From assembly GCA_029210725.1 (NCBI GenBank), contig JARGFM010000001.1:209530-273529 (forward strand): DNA of 64,000 nucleotides, given 5' to 3'. The notes under the pieces were generated by a model. It saw only the letters and a list, made by a program, of their open reading frames with translations, was not told the DNA's origin and ran no database searches. Both the position numbers and the translations under genes were made by a program. Origin of the DNA: Bacteroidales bacterium. GTDB lineage: Bacteria; Bacteroidota; Bacteroidia; Bacteroidales; GCA-2748055. Positions within the stretch are counted from its first letter, which is position 1. Each line of letters starts with the position of its first letter. Positions 61,913 to 64,000 of the stretch are shown one piece after another.

Positions 61913-64000
61913 CTAAATGGTTTTTGAAAATAATTTGATTAATAGCTGCTTAACACCTTCTACGCGGGCCGGCTTCATCACATAATCGTTCATTCCGGCC
62001 TCAAATGCAGCTCTTCTCGTATCATTGGTCTCATCTGCCGACATGGCAATAATAGGAAGAGTATAACCTGCTTCTCTGATTTTTTCGGTAGCCTGATATC
62101 CATCCATTTCAGGCATGAGCAGGTCCATGAATATGATATCGAATTTCTGCTTTTCCACCATTTCAACTGCCTCTGTCCCGTTTTTTGCAATCTCGATCTC
62201 GTAACCAATATTCTTAAAAATGGATTGGGCCACCTTTTGATTAATGAGATTGTCCTCGGCCAGAAGAATGGATAGCTCTTCCGGCAGAGCATTGATCATA
62301 GGCTCCAGAACCTTCCGGTCTTCGATACCAGGATAAATTTCGTCCAGAATATCAATGACCTCCTTGGTTTCAAAAGGTTCTATCAGATAGTAGTCGATTC
62401 CAAGCTTTCGACAGGTTTTATAGTTGCCTGTCTTATCATTTGAACTTACCAGGACAACGGGATAGTGGTCGATAAGCTTACTGGTCTTCATCCCCTGGGC
62501 CAGGGCAAAACCATCCAGCTGATTCTTATCCACAAGTACAATCATCTGATAATCGGCCGATTTGACCTGCAGATGATGAATCACACTATCGACCGTGCTG
62601 TCCTGATAAATTTTTGTGATTACATTCAGTCCGAATTTCTGCAGCATCCGGGCCATGGAGTTCCTTTCCGGGTCAGACTCCTTTGTCAGAATTAATACAT
62701 TGATTTCACTAAGCCTGGCGATATTGTTGTAATCAAACAGCTTGGGGATCCTTTCGTTGGAATAGGCCTCGATGGTAAAGCTGAACTTTGATCCGGGATA
62801 TTCCTCATCAGTTTTAATGGTGGAGGGACTCTCCACCCAGATTTCTCCATGCATAAGCTCCACCAACTGTTTGGCAATGGCTGTTCCCAGGCCGGTTCCA
62901 CCAAATTTACGCTGCACCGATCCTCTGGCCTGAGTATAACTGCCAAAGATTTCCTTGATTCGGTCTTTTGGAATTCCAATCCCGGTATCTTCCACGGTAA
63001 AGAGAATATTCACATGATTCTTAAAAGATTCCATGAGGGTGACCCCGATAACAATCTTTCCCTTTTCAGTAAATTTCACGGAATTACTAATCAAATTGGA
63101 GATAACCTGGCGCAACCTGAACGGATCCCCGATCAGTTTATTGGGTACGTCGGGGCGGATATCGATATATAGTTTCAAACCCTTCTCCTCTGCCAGTGGC
63201 TTAAACAGTTCCACCACAAGGCCCATCTCTTCATTCAGGTTGAAGGGAATCTCCTCCAGCATCATGCGGCCGGCCTCGATTTTCGAAAAATCCAGAATAT
63301 CATTTATGATGGTCATCAAAAGCTCCGCAGACCTTTTAATGACCTGTATTTTACCTTGCAGCTCCTTATTCTCCTTCTGCTCAAGCAGGCTGTTGACCAT
63401 TCCGAGGATTCCGTTCATGGGTGTCCGAATCTCATGACTCATCGCAGCAAGGAAATCTGATTTTGCCTTGTTTGCAGCGACCTCTCCTTTCCTGGATCTT
63501 TCCAGTGGAGAGACATCAATAAGCGCAATGAGCCTCAGCTCTTCACCCCCGATATTAGCGGTCTTTTCCGACCTGTAGATGACCGTTTCCATCCCATCCT
63601 TCTCATAATAGAGGTAATGGGAATCATCCATAAACGGACTGGGTCCATCACTCAGAAGATATTTGTTTGAAACCAGAAATTGTTTCGAAAAATCTTTCCC
63701 CACCAGGTCGCTTGCCTTTCCAAGGAACAACATTCTCTGGCCTGCGCTATTCATATTGCGGATAATGTTCTGTTTATCGATAATCAGGATCCCCATGGGA
63801 AAATGCTCAATAATCTGCCTTAAAACTGTCTCGGACAGCATCAGTTTCTTCTCGCTTCTTTTTTGCCTTCCCAGCAACAAAAGCAGATAGACCACCAGAC
63901 CGGTGATCAGTAATTGTGTTAAGATGCCAATAATCAAATTATTACGGACAAATAGCCTGTATATCTCCCCCTTCCCGAGGGAAAGCATAACCCCCATCTT
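61913..64000 (-). CDS. Hybrid sensor histidine kinase, N-terminus outside window
   Basis: A kinase open to the window edge, so the sensor part is cut off; an in-frame ATG at 63997 is probably internal. Visible, in order: a membrane helix ([22 protein letters not shown]), a PAS-like domain ([16 protein letters not shown]), HisKA with the phospho-His codon at 63434-63436 in [10 protein letters not shown], HATPase with DTGIGIPKD and FGGTGLG, a first receiver lacking the acidic pair (VLILTKESD), and an intact second receiver ([10 protein letters not shown], phospho-Asp codon 62123-62125 in [11 protein letters not shown]). It likely passes phosphate to the second receiver. It heads the operon with AIM24, mnmH and the U32 gene. 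Confidence 0.9.
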   Translation of the reverse strand, partial: KMGVMLSLGKGEIYRLFVRNNLIIGILTQLLITGLVVYLLLLLGRQKRSEKKLMLSETVLRQIIEHFPMGILIIDKQNIIRNMNSAGQRMLFLGKASDLVGKDFSKQFLVSNKYLLSDGPSPFMDDSHYLYYEKDGMETVIYRSEKTANIGGEELRLIALIDVSPLERSRKGEVAANKAKSDFLAAMSHEIRTPMNGILGMVNSLLEQKENKELQGKIQVIKRSAELLMTIINDILDFSKIEAGRMMLEEIPFNLNEEMGLVVELFKPLAEEKGLKLYIDIRPDVPNKLIGDPFRLRQVISNLISNSVKFTEKGKIVIGVTLMESFKNHVNILFTVEDTGIGIPKDRIKEIFGSYTQARGSVQRKFGGTGLGTAIAKQLVELMHGEIWVESPSTIKTDEEYPGSKFSFTIEAYSNERIPKLFDYNNIARLSEINVLILTKESDPERNSMARMLQKFGLNVITKIYQDSTVDSVIHHLQVKSADYQMIVLVDKNQLDGFALAQGMKTSKLIDHYPVVLVSSNDKTGNYKTCRKLGIDYYLIEPFETKEVIDILDEIYPGIEDRKVLEPMINALPEELSILLAEDNLINQKVAQSIFKNIGYEIEIAKNGTEAVEMVEKQKFDIIFMDLLMPEMDGYQATEKIREAGYTLPIIAMSADETNDTRRAAFEAGMNDYVMKPARVEGVKQLLIKLFSKTI

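Noticed and set aside
1-64000. CRISPR arrays, restriction-modification, toxin-antitoxin or other defence systems, insertion sequences
   Set aside because: No regularly spaced repeats, transposase-like products or defence-family motifs were found in any frame read.

Overview
The window is a gene-dense stretch of a chromosome from the phylum Bacteroidota, most likely an anaerobic or facultative member of the Bacteroidales/Marinilabiliales type. The evidence is consistent: candidate promoters carry the Bacteroidota -7 element TAnnTTTG, Shine-Dalgarno sequences are mostly absent, and the families are typical of the phylum (DUF2723 membrane protein, TlpA-like thioredoxin, BlaI/M56-TonB pair, periplasmic propeller receptor, PorT-like barrels, F-ATPase preceded by bactofilin and AtpZ). 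A multi-subunit [FeFe] hydrogenase points to fermentative or anaerobic growth. The taxonomic placement below phylum is inference. No insertion sequence, phage, CRISPR array or defence island was seen.

Layout. 1-6060: a truncated HExxH metallopeptidase/propeller gene, a SUI1/YciH-like factor, a DUF2723 membrane protein and a polyprenyl diphosphate synthase. 6166-19694: a TlpA-like protein and carA, then a minus-strand arginine/proline operon (argR-GNAT-argG-proC-argE-argH-proB-proA), then carB. argR and carB diverge around a tandem ARG-box operator that also covers the argR -7 element. 19823-28548: one long minus-strand run, DUF177-rpmF-plsX-fabH-bactofilin-atpZ-small membrane protein-atpBEFHAG; the F1 beta and epsilon genes are not here. 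28674-40542: a more variable section with an orphan response regulator, an FtsX-type permease coupled to a class IV aminotransferase, a shortened outer-membrane protein beside tRNA-Val(GAC), a methyltransferase, a YdjC-type deacetylase, a membrane-embedded LuxR-type regulator, a ProX-type editing protein and two paralogous DUF4397-like lipoproteins.

40602-44061: three-gene NAD(P)-linked [FeFe] hydrogenase operon. 44324-46081: BlaI-family repressor and an M56 peptidase-TonB fusion behind two perfect dyad operators. 46132-54191: TPR lipoprotein, DUF2721 protein, START-like protein, and the most unusual gene of the window, a 1547-residue receptor with two periplasmic solute-binding (Venus flytrap) domains, about 14 propeller blades, a Y_Y_Y domain, one membrane span and a cytoplasmic SpoIIE/PP2C phosphatase, followed by a beta-barrel protein. 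54315-58870: PepE, a large AsmA-like protein and an orphan histidine kinase. 58867-64000: minus-strand operon of a hybrid histidine kinase (running off the window), an AIM24-family protein and two tRNA wobble-uridine modification enzymes, MnmH and a U32-family TrhP-like protein, with overlapping genes.

How genes work together: carAB, argG, argH and argE supply carbamoyl phosphate and the last steps of arginine synthesis under one ArgR operator, with proBAC interleaved; DUF177-rpmF-plsX-fabH links translation and phospholipid initiation to the ATPase operon; the hydrogenase handles fermentative redox balance. All function calls rest on motifs and context read by eye; no database search was run.
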